A stretch of 64,000 bases of DNA. Origin: Burkholderiales bacterium RIFCSPHIGHO2_12_FULL_63_20 (lineage in GTDB: Bacteria > Pseudomonadota > Gammaproteobacteria > Burkholderiales > Burkholderiaceae_C). The translations under genes and the position numbers were made by a program. The stretch is taken from the NCBI GenBank assembly GCA_001770775.1, contig MESA01000011.1:5079-69078 (forward strand). Direction: 5' to 3'. Shown here one piece after another: positions 26,540 through 37,404 of this stretch. Under the pieces are notes generated by a model. The model saw nothing but the letters and a program-made list of their open reading frames with translations. It did not search any database and was not told the DNA's origin. Numbering within the stretch: the stretch's first letter is position 1; each line of letters opens with the position of its first letter.

Positions 26540-26629
26540 AAGCGGTTGATTCTGAATCAAGGCGCCGCGCACAGCCGTAGCGTGGCTACGGCGAGCACGG
26601 CAACGCCGAGTCAGGACCAAACGCGCCGC

Positions 26630-26631
<2 letters not shown>
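26540..26631. repeat. Palindromic intergenic element between atpD and atpC
   Basis: The core is a perfect hairpin, GCCGTAGC-GTG-GCTACGGC (26574-26592). It is flanked by a second palindrome (TGATTC-T-GAATCA) and outer arms AAGCGG...CCGCTT, the right arm touching the atpD stop codon. The layered symmetry looks like a REP-like dispersed repeat, though a second copy is not visible in this window. It could also affect atpC transcript level or stability. Confidence 0.55.
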
Positions 26632-28057
<1,426 letters not shown>

Positions 28058-28076
28058 TCAATTCAAAATCTTCGGA

Positions 28077-28943
28077 TCAGACCGCAGCCGCACCGGCAAC
28101 GATCTCGGACAGCTCGGTGGTGATCGCTGCTTGGCGGGTCTTGTTGTAGACCAGCTTCAGTTCCTTGATCACATTGCCAGCGTTGTCGGTGGCGGCCTTC
28201 ATGGCCACCATGCGCGCCGACTGCTCCGAAGCCATGTTCTCTGCCACAGCCTGGTAAACCAGCGCCTCAACGAAACGGGTCATCAACTCGTCGATCACCA
28301 GCTTGGCGTCCGGCTCATAGATGTATTCCCATGCATGAGTCGTTTCGCCGGCGAATTCGTTGGCTGCCAAAGGCAGCAACTGTTGAACCTGGGCTTCTTG
28401 CTTCATCGTGTTGATGAAGCGGGTGTAGCACAGGTAGACAGCGCTCAACTCGCCTGCGGTGTAAGCGTCGAGCAGAACCTTGACCGGACCAATGAGCTTT
28501 TCCAGGTGAGGCGTATCGCCCAGACCGACCACTTGGGCGACAACATTGGCGCCAATGCGGTTGAAAAAGCCAGTGGCCTTGTTGCCGATGGAGACCACGT
28601 CCGCCTTGATGCCTTGACCGTCCAGCTCTTTGAGCTTGGTGGTCACGGCACGCAAGACGTTGGTGTTCAAGCCACCGCACAGACCCTTGTCTGTGCTCAC
28701 CACGATGAAGCCCACCTTCTTGCCACCGGGAGCCGGCAGCATGAAGGGGTGGACATACTCGGGGTTGGCCTTGGCCAAGTTCGCCGTGATGTTGCGCACC
28801 TTTTCAGCGTAGGGGCGAGCCGCAAGCATGCGATCTTGCGCCTTGCGCATCTTCGAAGCCGCGACCATTTCCATGGCCTTGGTGATCTTCTTGGTGTTCT
28901 CGACGCTCTTGATCTGGTTGCGAATTTCCTTGCCTACGGCCAT
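28077..28943 (-). CDS. atpG: ATP synthase F1 gamma subunit
   Basis: 288 residues, the rotating central shaft of F1. The conserved N-terminal helix ([20 protein letters not shown], then [12 protein letters not shown]) and the C-terminal helix ending with [19 protein letters not shown] are present. It sits 11 bases after atpA and 34 bases before atpD, consistent with one transcript. Confidence 0.98.
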   Translation of the reverse strand: MAVGKEIRNQIKSVENTKKITKAMEMVAASKMRKAQDRMLAARPYAEKVRNITANLAKANPEYVHPFMLPAPGGKKVGFIVVSTDKGLCGGLNTNVLRAVTTKLKELDGQGIKADVVSIGNKATGFFNRIGANVVAQVVGLGDTPHLEKLIGPVKVLLDAYTAGELSAVYLCYTRFINTMKQEAQVQQLLPLAANEFAGETTHAWEYIYEPDAKLVIDELMTRFVEALVYQAVAENMASEQSARMVAMKAATDNAGNVIKELKLVYNKTRQAAITTELSEIVAGAAAV

Positions 28944-28954
28944 GGTGCGCTCCT

Positions 28955-30508
28955 TTAGGCGAAGGTCTTCTTGAACGCGACGATGGCCGATTGCAGTTCG
29001 GCTTCAGCGTCTTTGTCCAGGGCCTTCTTCTCTTCGATCTTGGCCAGCAAAGCAGCGTGGCTGGTCTTCAGGAACTGGTGCAGACCAGCTTCGAAAGGCA
29101 GCACTTGCTTGACTTCGATGTCGTCCATGTAACCCTTGTTGACGGCAAACAGCGTTGCGCCCATCAGGGAGATCGACAGAGGCTGGTACTGAGCCTGCTT
29201 CAGCAGCTCGGTCACACGGGCACCACGGTCCAGTTGCTTGCGCGTGGCAGCATCCAGATCGGAAGCGAACTGCGCGAACGCAGCCAGTTCACGGTACTGA
29301 GCCAGGTCGGTACGGATACCGCCGGACAGGCTCTTGATGACCTTGGTCTGAGCAGCACCACCCACGCGCGACACCGAGATACCGGCGTTGATGGCGGGAC
29401 GGATACCAGCGTTGAACAGGTTGGTTTCCAGGAAAATCTGACCGTCGGTGATCGAGATCACGTTGGTCGGAACGAAAGCGGACACGTCACCAGCTTGGGT
29501 TTCGATGATGGGCAGGGCGGTCAAGGAACCGGTCTTGCCCTTCACTTCGCCGTTGGTGAACGCTTCGACGTAGTCGGCGTTCACGCGAGCGGCACGCTCC
29601 AGCAGGCGGCTGTGGAGATAGAACACGTCGCCAGGGAAAGCTTCGCGGCCGGGCGGACGACGCAGCAGCAGCGAGACTTGACGGTAGGCAACGGCTTGCT
29701 TGGACAAGTCGTCGTACACGATCAGGGCGTCTTGACCGCGGTCGCGGAAGTACTCGCCCATGGCGCAACCGGAGTAGGCCGACACGAACTGCATGGCAGC
29801 CGAGTCAGAGGCCGTCGCGGCGACGACGATGGTGTACTCCATGGCGCCGGCTTGCTCCAGAGCACGCACGACGTTCTTGATCGACGAAGCCTTCTGACCG
29901 ATGGCGACGTAGATACAGGTGACGCCTTGGCCCTTCTGGTTGATGATCGCGTCGATGGCGACAGCGGTCTTGCCAGTCTGACGGTCACCAATGATCAGCT
30001 CGCGCTGACCACGGCCGACGGGCACCATCGAGTCGATGGACTTGATGCCGGTCTGCAGGGGTTGATCCACGGATTGACGCGCGATCACGCCCGGAGCGAT
30101 CTTCTCGATGGGAGAAGTCAGCTTGGCGTTGATCGGGCCCTTGCCGTCGATGGGCTGACCCAGAGGGTTCACCACGCGACCAATCAGCTCAGGACCAACG
30201 GGCACTTCCAGGATGCGACCGGTCGTCTTGACGATGTCGCCTTCCGAGATGTGCTCGTAGGCACCCAGAATCACGGCGCCGACAGAGTCGCGCTCGAGGT
30301 TCAGGGCCAGGCCGTAGGTGGGGACGCCGGAGGCATCCGCGGGGAACTCCAACATTTCGCCTTGCATGGCATCGGACAAGCCGTGCACGCGGACGATACC
30401 GTCGGTCACGGAGATGACGGTACCTTGGTTGCGAATGTCGGCAGCCGCGCCGAGACCTTCGATGCGGCTCTTGATCAGTTCGGAAATTTCTGCGGGATTC
30501 AGTTGCAT
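28955..30508 (-). CDS. atpA: ATP synthase F1 alpha subunit
   Basis: 517 residues; the nucleotide-binding non-catalytic subunit. Walker A is GDRQTGKT (about residue 170), and the conserved [25 protein letters not shown] and [19 protein letters not shown] segments are intact. Like its neighbours it has a normal length and no odd features. It is separated by 120 bases from atpH, where I see no further gene. Confidence 0.98.
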   Translation of the reverse strand: MQLNPAEISELIKSRIEGLGAAADIRNQGTVISVTDGIVRVHGLSDAMQGEMLEFPADASGVPTYGLALNLERDSVGAVILGAYEHISEGDIVKTTGRILEVPVGPELIGRVVNPLGQPIDGKGPINAKLTSPIEKIAPGVIARQSVDQPLQTGIKSIDSMVPVGRGQRELIIGDRQTGKTAVAIDAIINQKGQGVTCIYVAIGQKASSIKNVVRALEQAGAMEYTIVVAATASDSAAMQFVSAYSGCAMGEYFRDRGQDALIVYDDLSKQAVAYRQVSLLLRRPPGREAFPGDVFYLHSRLLERAARVNADYVEAFTNGEVKGKTGSLTALPIIETQAGDVSAFVPTNVISITDGQIFLETNLFNAGIRPAINAGISVSRVGGAAQTKVIKSLSGGIRTDLAQYRELAAFAQFASDLDAATRKQLDRGARVTELLKQAQYQPLSISLMGATLFAVNKGYMDDIEVKQVLPFEAGLHQFLKTSHAALLAKIEEKKALDKDAEAELQSAIVAFKKTFA

Positions 30509-30628
30509 TGCTTTGCTCCCAGGCTGGTCAAGGGCTGCGCGAAGGCGAACCTCGTTGACAACAACCGGTGGCGCAATACCACCGGTAGAGGGTTGAGCGA
30601 CTATTCGGATGGAGGCCGGGGCTCTGGA

Positions 30629-31162
30629 TCAGGCCAGAAGAGCCGACTTCATGCGTTCCAGGCGGGCTTTGACAGAGGTGTCGAGCACCTCGTCGCCGAC
30701 CACCACGCGCACACCGCCGATGAGGCCGGCATCGACCTCAACTTTGGCTTCCAGCTTGCGACCAAAACGCTTTTCCAGCGGCCCGATGATCTCGGCCACT
30801 TGGGCGTCGGAGATCGGGAAGGCGCTGTAAATGCGGGCTTCGGCCACACCCTGGCGGGCATGCACGAGGGTCTGGAACATCTCGGCCATCAGCGGCAAAG
30901 CCGCCAGACGACCGTTGTCCAGCACAGTACGCAGGAAGTTGGCCACAGCCGGAGCCAAAGCCACCTTGGCCGCCCCCGTGATCACGCCGTAGATTTGTTC
31001 CACGGTGGCACGGGGGTTGTCAGCAAAGGTACGCAGTTCAGGATCGCTAGCGATCTGAGCCAGCGCGCCCACTTGCTCGACCAAAACTGATTGCTCAGCC
31101 TCGGAGGTGGCCTTGTACAAGGCTTCGGCGTAGGGACGGGCGATGGTGGCAAGCTCGGCCAT
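30629..31162 (-). CDS. atpH: ATP synthase delta subunit
   Basis: 177 residues, part of the peripheral stalk joining F1 to subunit b. It begins MAELATIARPYAEALYK, the family N-terminus, and ends with VDAGLIGGVRVVVGDEVLD then a basic helix. The ATG at 31162 follows the atpF stop by two bases, showing translational coupling; a GTG at 31168 is also in frame. Confidence 0.96.
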   Translation of the reverse strand: MAELATIARPYAEALYKATSEAEQSVLVEQVGALAQIASDPELRTFADNPRATVEQIYGVITGAAKVALAPAVANFLRTVLDNGRLAALPLMAEMFQTLVHARQGVAEARIYSAFPISDAQVAEIIGPLEKRFGRKLEAKVEVDAGLIGGVRVVVGDEVLDTSVKARLERMKSALLA

Positions 31163-31164
31163 GA

Positions 31165-31635
31165 TCACAGCTCCGACTTCAGGCGGCTCAGCAGGTCGGC
31201 ATGGACCTCGGCTGAGACCTCACGACGCAGAATCTGCTCGGCACCCTTGACGGCCAGACCAGCGACTTGCTCACGCAAGGTTTCACGGGCTTGGTTCGCC
31301 AGTTGATCGGCTTCTGCCTTGGCATCAGCAACGATCTTGGCACCTTCGTCGGCAGCACGCTTTTTGGCGTCTTCGACGATGGTGGCTGCGCGCTTTTCAG
31401 CGTCAGCAATGCGTTGAGCGATTTCGTCGCGGGACTGGCTGAGCTGTTCCTGGACGCTCTTGTTAGCGTTCGCCAGTTCCAGCTTTGCCTTGTCAGCCGC
31501 AGCCAGACCGTCCGCGATCTTGGTTGCGCGCTCGTCGAGTGCCTTCGTGATCGGGGGCCACACGAATTTCATCGTGAACCACCACAGGATCCCGAAAACC
31601 ACGATCTGCGCGAACAATGTTGCGTTCAGATTCAC
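31165..31635 (-). CDS. atpF: ATP synthase F0 subunit b
   Basis: 156 residues: one N-terminal membrane helix ([20 protein letters not shown]) followed by a long charged coiled coil, the peripheral stalk. The sequence from about residue 30 to the end is a nearly uninterrupted Ala/Glu/Lys-rich helix, as usual for subunit b. Confidence 0.97.
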   Translation of the reverse strand: MNLNATLFAQIVVFGILWWFTMKFVWPPITKALDERATKIADGLAAADKAKLELANANKSVQEQLSQSRDEIAQRIADAEKRAATIVEDAKKRAADEGAKIVADAKAEADQLANQARETLREQVAGLAVKGAEQILRREVSAEVHADLLSRLKSEL

Positions 31636-31685
31636 GGCTCGGACCTTTCTCGGTTAATTGGAATGTTCAGTCGAGAAGGGACCGA

Positions 31686-31967
<282 letters not shown>

Positions 31968-32023
31968 TTAAGAAAGGAAGGGGAAAGGGAAAGAAAAACT
32001 TGTTCAGGTCACACCGATCGAAA

Positions 32024-32938
32024 TCAGTGACCTTGATGTGCCTGACCGATGTACACCAGGGTCAACATCATGAAGATGAAGGCCTGGAGGGCAATGATCA
32101 GGATGTGGAAGACGGCCCAGGCCGAGCCTGCCAGAACGCCCAGGATCCACAGGCCGGCGCCACCCATCGTCAGGGCCGCACCCACAGCGCCGCCCAGCAG
32201 GGCGATCAGCATGAACACCAGCTCGCCAGCGTACATGTTGCCCCACAGCCGCATGCCGTGAGAGATCGTCTTGGCGCCAAATTCCACCAGATTCAGGAAG
32301 AAGTTAGGCAAGGCCAGAGCGATCGTGCCAACCACGCCGTGGGCATGGAAAGGCGCCGTGAACAGTTCCTTGATGAAGCCGCCCACGCCCTTGATCTTCA
32401 TGTTGTAGTACAGGCAGATCAGCAGGACGGAGATCGACATGCCCAGGGTGATGGACAGGTCGGCGGTGGGCACCACACGCATGTAAGCGTGGTGCGGGTC
32501 ATGGCCAGCGACCTTGTAATACTCTTCCCACAGGCGGGGGAGCAGGTCAACGGGCAACAAGTCCATCGCGTTCATGAAGAAGATCCACACGAACACGGTC
32601 AGGGCCACAGGGGCCACGGCCTTGCGGGAGGTGGCATTCGGAACGATGCCCTTGGCTTGCGTATCGACCAGTTCGACCAGCATTTCCACCGCGGCCTGGA
32701 AGCGTCCCGGCACGCCGGAAGTGGCGCGACTGGCCGCTTTCCACAGCACAAAGACCGCCAACAATCCCAGGACCGAAGCCCAGAAGATGGAGTCGAGGTT
32801 GATGTACGACCAGTCCACAATGGACTGCGCTTCTGCTTTGTTCTGCAGATGGCGCAAGTGGTGCCCGATGTATTCCGGAGCGGTTGGCCCGTGGTGGGCC
32901 GCTTGTTCAGCCGTAGCGGCGACAGCGTCAACAGACAT
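32024..32938 (-). CDS. atpB: ATP synthase F0 subunit a
   Basis: 304 residues, the proton channel half. Several membrane helices are visible, and the conserved [19 protein letters not shown] segment contains the essential Arg facing the c ring. The N-terminal tail is Ala/His-rich. I chose the ATG at 32938 (MSVDAVAAT) over the in-frame TTG at 32944. Confidence 0.97.
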   Translation of the reverse strand: MSVDAVAATAEQAAHHGPTAPEYIGHHLRHLQNKAEAQSIVDWSYINLDSIFWASVLGLLAVFVLWKAASRATSGVPGRFQAAVEMLVELVDTQAKGIVPNATSRKAVAPVALTVFVWIFFMNAMDLLPVDLLPRLWEEYYKVAGHDPHHAYMRVVPTADLSITLGMSISVLLICLYYNMKIKGVGGFIKELFTAPFHAHGVVGTIALALPNFFLNLVEFGAKTISHGMRLWGNMYAGELVFMLIALLGGAVGAALTMGGAGLWILGVLAGSAWAVFHILIIALQAFIFMMLTLVYIGQAHQGH

Positions 32939-32953
32939 CAGCAACTCTCGTAA

Positions 32954-33466
32954 TCAAGATTTTTCACAGCGGCGCTGCCCGACAAGCAGCACCACCCCAA
33001 CAACTTTCAAAACCAGCACCAGGGTCACCAGCAGCGCCACCCAGTTCAGCGGTTGAACCACTTGAGGCGCCATGGCCAGCAGGGCACAGATCAGCCCCAG
33101 CTTGAGCACCTCCCAGATCAGAAGGCGCCCCACCCCGCGCCGCGCATTGCGTCCGAACACCCCGCGCGCCATCAGCAGACCGGGCACCACGACCACAGCC
33201 GTCGCGTACAGCGAGGACCATAAGGCAGACACATCACGCGACAGACCACCCCAGAGGAGCGCGACCAACACACCGAACAGCGTTTGCGCGGCCAGAACCT
33301 GCCACACAGACATCGACGGGTGCTTGGCGATCAGGGCTTGCGCCTCTTCTCGCGTCAGCGGCTCAACGGGTGGATCGATGTCTTTGGACCAGTCGGACAC
33401 ATCGAAGTCGGCATCGTGTACCGCTTTCTCGCCGCCTCGTGGCCTGGAACTTTGAGGCGTGGACAT
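32954..33466 (-). CDS. atpI: ATP synthase subunit I (AtpI)
   Basis: 170 residues; known relatives help assemble the c ring. A charged N-terminal half (to about residue 50, with PPVEPLTREEAQ) precedes four hydrophobic segments typical of AtpI. First gene of the operon, 15 bases before atpB. The long N-terminal extension is common in Burkholderiales versions. Confidence 0.9.
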   Translation of the reverse strand: MSTPQSSRPRGGEKAVHDADFDVSDWSKDIDPPVEPLTREEAQALIAKHPSMSVWQVLAAQTLFGVLVALLWGGLSRDVSALWSSLYATAVVVVPGLLMARGVFGRNARRGVGRLLIWEVLKLGLICALLAMAPQVVQPLNWVALLVTLVLVLKVVGVVLLVGQRRCEKS

Positions 33467-33552
33467 GTCGCTCGCTTAACAGCTGTTGGTGGGGCGCTTT
33501 TGGCGCCGACCTGGCACAAACACACCGACCCGGATGTCGGCAAAACCTAAAG

Positions 33553-33581
33553 ATTATACGCAGTAACCCGCACGGATCCAA
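33553..33581 (-). promoter_or_regulatory. Sigma-70 promoter of the atp operon
   Basis: On the minus strand TTGGAT, a 17-base spacer and a perfect TATAAT lie about 90 bases upstream of atpI, predicting a leader of about 80 bases. No gene is visible in the 33467-33767 gap apart from this promoter and the upstream region of the plus-strand acyltransferase gene. Confidence 0.75.
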
Positions 33582-33767
33582 GCGACCTGTCCGATTTGCT
33601 GCCGCGAGCCCCTCGAATGCGGCGAATCCGTTCAACACCCCCCATCCGAGGGAATCCCTGGGGCAAGCCCGATGGCTGCTGAGAACACGGGTCGTCATGC
33701 TGAGTACAACCTTGTCGACGGCCTTCCCTGGTGCCCTCGATGTCAGTACTCAGGTGGAGCCTCCAGC

Positions 33768-34631
33768 ATGACCTCGACAACCCGCAAAGAAAGCGTCAGC
33801 ACCTTCTACCGCCCGATACAGGGCGTCACGGTCACGCACATCAAGCAGATGTATGACCTGTATGCCTCGTTCTATGAGAACACCTCACTGGACGTGTTCC
33901 TGCACGACCTCAGCAAGAAGTCCGGTGTGATCCTGGTGACGCGAAAGTCGGACGATCAGGTTGTCGGATTTTCGACACAGACTTGCTTTGATCTGCAGGT
34001 CGAAGGGCGCCGGGTCCGCGGCATTTTCAGTGGCGACACCATCATCGAGCCCGCTTACTGGGGCAACAACGCACTGGCCTCCACCTTTCAACGCCGGGTC
34101 GTGATCGAGCGGTTCAAGCATCCGTTCACACCGTTCTACTGGTTCCTGATCTCCAAGGGCTACAAGACCTATCTGCTGTTGACCAACAACTTCTACAACT
34201 ACTACCCCAACGTGAACGGGGGTGACGAGCGGTACAGACGCGTCACCGAGGCCTATTGTGAGGCCCTGTTCCCGGAGGCCTTCGACCGGGAGCGCATGCT
34301 GCTGGACTTCGGAAACGAGTATGTGTGCCTCAAGGGCGACGTGGCCGAGATCACGCCCGAACTCAAGGCCGCCAACCCGCACATCGCGTTCTTCGAAAAG
34401 GTCAACCCGGAGTGGCGTCGTGGCACCGAGGTGCCTTGCGTGGGCTCGCTCGACTATGAAAGCGTGCTGCGCTCTTGCATCGACATGCCGCTGAAGTGGG
34501 TACGCAAGCATCTGCTGAAAACGCATCGACCGGCCGGGCTCGACCTGACGTCGACGACGCGAACCGGGGCCTCTCCGTGGCCCGACACGGATGTGATGCA
34601 CGACGCGCTGGACCGCCAGCGGGCATCCTGA
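33768..34631 (+). CDS. GNAT-like acyltransferase-fold protein
   Basis: 287 residues, unnamed family. A stretch VRGIFSGDTIIEPAYWGNN (about residues 83-101) resembles the strand-loop of GNAT enzymes and is echoed by YYSGDTRVDPFYRRRG in the protein two genes downstream. Before it lie HIKQMYDLYASFYENTSLD and LVTRKSDDQVVGFSTQ, plausible early GNAT elements. After it come aromatic-rich segments (PFTPFYWFLISKGYKTYLL, NNFYNYYPNVNGG) that could hold a hydrophobic substrate. The usual acetyl-CoA loop is weak, so the donor may differ. It looks lower in GC than its neighbours, which may indicate acquisition. The stop is two bases before the GH3 gene start; the start ATG at 33768 has a modest GGTGGAG upstream. 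Confidence 0.65.
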   Translation: MTSTTRKESVSTFYRPIQGVTVTHIKQMYDLYASFYENTSLDVFLHDLSKKSGVILVTRKSDDQVVGFSTQTCFDLQVEGRRVRGIFSGDTIIEPAYWGNNALASTFQRRVVIERFKHPFTPFYWFLISKGYKTYLLLTNNFYNYYPNVNGGDERYRRVTEAYCEALFPEAFDRERMLLDFGNEYVCLKGDVAEITPELKAANPHIAFFEKVNPEWRRGTEVPCVGSLDYESVLRSCIDMPLKWVRKHLLKTHRPAGLDLTSTTRTGASPWPDTDVMHDALDRQRAS

Positions 34632-34633
34632 GC

Positions 34634-36262
34634 ATGGGGATCGGCACCAACCTCGGGCACCAACTGCTGCGCGTTCTGGTCGCACCAGGGCGGCGCCGTT
34701 TCGAACGCCATCTGAACGATCTGGAGGGCATGCAGCGCGCGCGTCTCGCACGCTGGCTGGCCGCAGCGGCACGCGCCCCGGAAGGACAGCGTCGCGGCAT
34801 CCGTGCCGACTGGTCGTGGGAAACCTTCGCGAGCGAGCTGCCGGTGAGCAGCTACGCCGACCATGCGGAGGTGATTGCTCGTCAGCGCGAACGGCAGCAA
34901 CCCTTGTTGATCGACTCGCCGGTGATGCGCTACCAGCCCACCAGCGGCTCTACGTCAGCGGTCAAGTGGGTGCCTTACACCAAGCTGTTTCTGGAAGAGT
35001 TCGATGAGGTCATCAGCGCCTGGGTGAGCGACCTGTACAGGCAGTTCCCTCGTCAAAGCAGCGGCACGCATTACTGGTCGCTGTCGTGGGTGCCCACCGA
35101 GATGCGCGCCCAGACCACGGGCGACCTCAATGACGACATGCAACTGCTGTCGTGGGGCAAGCGCCTGCTGGCCTACCTGACGCAGGCGGCGCCGCAGGAG
35201 ATCGCGCTGGCCGAGACCTCGGAAGACTCACTGTTTGCCACCATCGCCTGGCTGGCGTCGGACGCCTCGCTGGGGTTCATCTCGGTATGGAGCCCCACCT
35301 TCGGCCTGGGCTTGCTGGAGCAGATGGCGACCTGGCGCGAGGAGCTGGCCACCGCCTTGTCGCGCGGCGACTGGGGCGCACGCACCCCCCGTATGGCGGG
35401 CCAGCCCTGCCCGACCTCGGCGCGCGCCGCGCGCTTGCTGCGCAGCTGGGACGGTCAGATGGACGCCGCCTTCTTTCAGCAACTGTGGCCCCGGCTGAAT
35501 GTGATCAGCGCCTGGGACACCGCCGCAGCGGCGCCCTGGGCGCGGCAGTTGCAGGCGCAGCTGCCGCAGGCAGGGTTTCAGGGCAAGGGACTGTGGGCCA
35601 CCGAAGGGGTGGTGACCTTCCCGTTCCAAGGTCGCTACCCGCTGGCCTACACGAGCCATGTCTATGAGTTCATCGACGCCCACGATGGGCGCGTGCTGCC
35701 GCCCTGGGCGCTGCGCGAGGGACAGGACGTGATCCCGCTGCTGACCACCGGTAGCGGCCTGGCCCGCTACCAGATGAGCGATGTCTTGCGCGTGGAGGCC
35801 CCATTGGGGCAGGTGCCCTGCTTCACGTTTTTGGGGCGCAATGACGGGGTGGACCTGGTGGGCGAGAAGACCAGCGCCACCACCGCCCAGGCGGTGCTTG
35901 ATGGCCTGCAGTTGCAAGGTGCCCTGCCTGTGACCTTGCTGGCCCTGGATGAGGCACGGGGCCGCAGCCCCGGCTACGCCTTGCTGGTCGAGTGTGCGGC
36001 CGATGCCCCCCGTGGCGCCTTGCAGCGGGACCTGGCCGACCAGGTTGAGAAGGCGCTGCAGGGCCATTTTCATTACAAGCTGGCACGCGATCTGGGACAA
36101 CTGCAGCCCGCCGCCTGCGTGGCCCTGCCCCGCATGCGCGACCTCTATCTGGCGCAGTGCCGCGAGCGCGGGATGATCGAAGGCAACATCAAGATCGAGC
36201 CGCTGCGGCACTGGTCCGGCGCGGCGCCCGCCCCCCTGAGACAGGCGCTGGACATCGTCTGA
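34634..36262 (+). CDS. GH3-family acyl-adenylating ligase
   Basis: 542 residues resembling the GH3 family, known mainly from plants, where members adenylate jasmonate, auxin or benzoates and join them to amino acids. Motifs seen: RYQPTSGSTSAVKWVPYT (ATP/AMP-binding motif 1, about residues 100-117), LGFISVWSPTFGLGLLEQM (about 210-230), ATEGVVTFPFQG (about 320) and ARYQMSDVLRVE (the YRxxDV-like motif, about 377-388), then FLGRNDGVDLVGEKT. The C-terminal small domain follows. It should activate a carboxylic acid with ATP; the acid and nucleophile are unknown. It starts two bases after the GNAT-like gene with no clear ribosome site, suggesting translational coupling. A second GNAT-like gene follows after 32 bases. 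Confidence 0.82.
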   Translation: MGIGTNLGHQLLRVLVAPGRRRFERHLNDLEGMQRARLARWLAAAARAPEGQRRGIRADWSWETFASELPVSSYADHAEVIARQRERQQPLLIDSPVMRYQPTSGSTSAVKWVPYTKLFLEEFDEVISAWVSDLYRQFPRQSSGTHYWSLSWVPTEMRAQTTGDLNDDMQLLSWGKRLLAYLTQAAPQEIALAETSEDSLFATIAWLASDASLGFISVWSPTFGLGLLEQMATWREELATALSRGDWGARTPRMAGQPCPTSARAARLLRSWDGQMDAAFFQQLWPRLNVISAWDTAAAAPWARQLQAQLPQAGFQGKGLWATEGVVTFPFQGRYPLAYTSHVYEFIDAHDGRVLPPWALREGQDVIPLLTTGSGLARYQMSDVLRVEAPLGQVPCFTFLGRNDGVDLVGEKTSATTAQAVLDGLQLQGALPVTLLALDEARGRSPGYALLVECAADAPRGALQRDLADQVEKALQGHFHYKLARDLGQLQPAACVALPRMRDLYLAQCRERGMIEGNIKIEPLRHWSGAAPAPLRQALDIV

Positions 36263-36294
36263 GCCCCGCCCCTTTCGCTTTTCACCCCTTCCCC

Positions 36295-37392
36295 ATGACC
36301 ATTTCCATCCGTCTCGGCACGCCGTCCGACAACCCTCGCATCCAGGACCTGGTCAGCAAGATCACGATGCCGGGGCCGGCCGAGCTGTGCTTTCAGCGCC
36401 AGCCAGATTTCTTTGTGGGCGCCAAGGTGATTGGCGACACGCATGTGCTGGCCGTGGCCGAGGACTCGGAGCGCCCCGAGGTGCTGGCCGGCCTGACGAT
36501 GATCTCGGGCCGCACCCTGTACATCAACGGTCAGCCCAGGCGGGTGTACTACTCGGGCGACACGCGAGTGGACCCTTTTTACCGGCGCCGCGGCATCGCA
36601 GGCCAGTTGTTCATCGAGCAAAAGAGCCACCGCAGCACCGAGGACCTGCTGCAAGGCGTCGTCATCAAGGGCAACACAGCCCCGCTGGATGCCGCTGCCA
36701 ACATGGCCGATGGCATCTTGTTCCAGTACTGGGTGACGCACACCATCGAGACCAGCTTCCTCTTTGTGCGCAAGCAGACGCCCCGCATCCCGGCGGGCGT
36801 AACGATCCGCGTCGCGACCGCGGCCGATGTGCCGCAGATGCAGGCCTTTCAGGACCGGGAGGCGCCGCGACGCCACGGCTACCCGGTCTATGACTTTCAG
36901 AAGCTGATGGCGGGCGACCCGTATTACGCGGGACTGCGCATCAGCGACTATGCGCTGGCTTGGCGCGGCGACACGCTGATCGGCATGCTGGCCGGTTGGG
37001 ATCAGAAGGCCTACAAGCAGACGCGGGTCATGGGCTTCAAGCCGGCGATCAAGGCCCTGCGCCCGCTCTACAACCTGTATGTCGGCCTGGTGGGCGGCTT
37101 CAAGCTGCCCCCGATCGGCGGAGCCCTGAACTACCTGACGCTTTACAACGTGCTGATCGCGGGCGATGACCCGGCCGTCTTCCAGGCACTGATCGACTGG
37201 ATGATGGCGCACCAAGGCCAACGCTATGACGCGCTGGCCACGGCCGTGACGCATGGGGATCCACTGGTGACGGTACCGCGCGGCTACAAGCGCCAGAAGT
37301 TGCTGTCGGAGAACTTCTGGATGAGCTATGGCGAAGACCCGCGCCCCGGCATGGACGCACGGCCGCTGTACGCCGAGCTGGGACGCCTGTAA
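36295..37392 (+). CDS. GNAT-family acyltransferase
   Basis: 365 residues, longer than a single GNAT domain. The N-terminal half (to about residue 180) carries the GNAT pattern: IRLGTPSDNPRIQDLV at the start, then VYYSGDTRVDPFYRRRGIAG, where RRRGIAG is the acyl-CoA pyrophosphate loop (about residue 100). The C-terminal half repeats a GNAT-like start (TIRVATAADVPQMQAFQD) and looks like a second, degenerate domain. It follows the GH3 gene closely on the same strand. I infer that it transfers an acyl group to, or from, the product of the GH3 enzyme, but nothing in the sequence fixes the substrate. Confidence 0.75.
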   Translation: MTISIRLGTPSDNPRIQDLVSKITMPGPAELCFQRQPDFFVGAKVIGDTHVLAVAEDSERPEVLAGLTMISGRTLYINGQPRRVYYSGDTRVDPFYRRRGIAGQLFIEQKSHRSTEDLLQGVVIKGNTAPLDAAANMADGILFQYWVTHTIETSFLFVRKQTPRIPAGVTIRVATAADVPQMQAFQDREAPRRHGYPVYDFQKLMAGDPYYAGLRISDYALAWRGDTLIGMLAGWDQKAYKQTRVMGFKPAIKALRPLYNLYVGLVGGFKLPPIGGALNYLTLYNVLIAGDDPAVFQALIDWMMAHQGQRYDALATAVTHGDPLVTVPRGYKRQKLLSENFWMSYGEDPRPGMDARPLYAELGRL

Positions 37393-37404
37393 GGCGCGCG
37401 CCCC

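Noticed and set aside
28991-31090. Plus-strand open frame of 699 codons
   Set aside because: Antisense to atpA and atpH, both certain; composition is that of a shadow.
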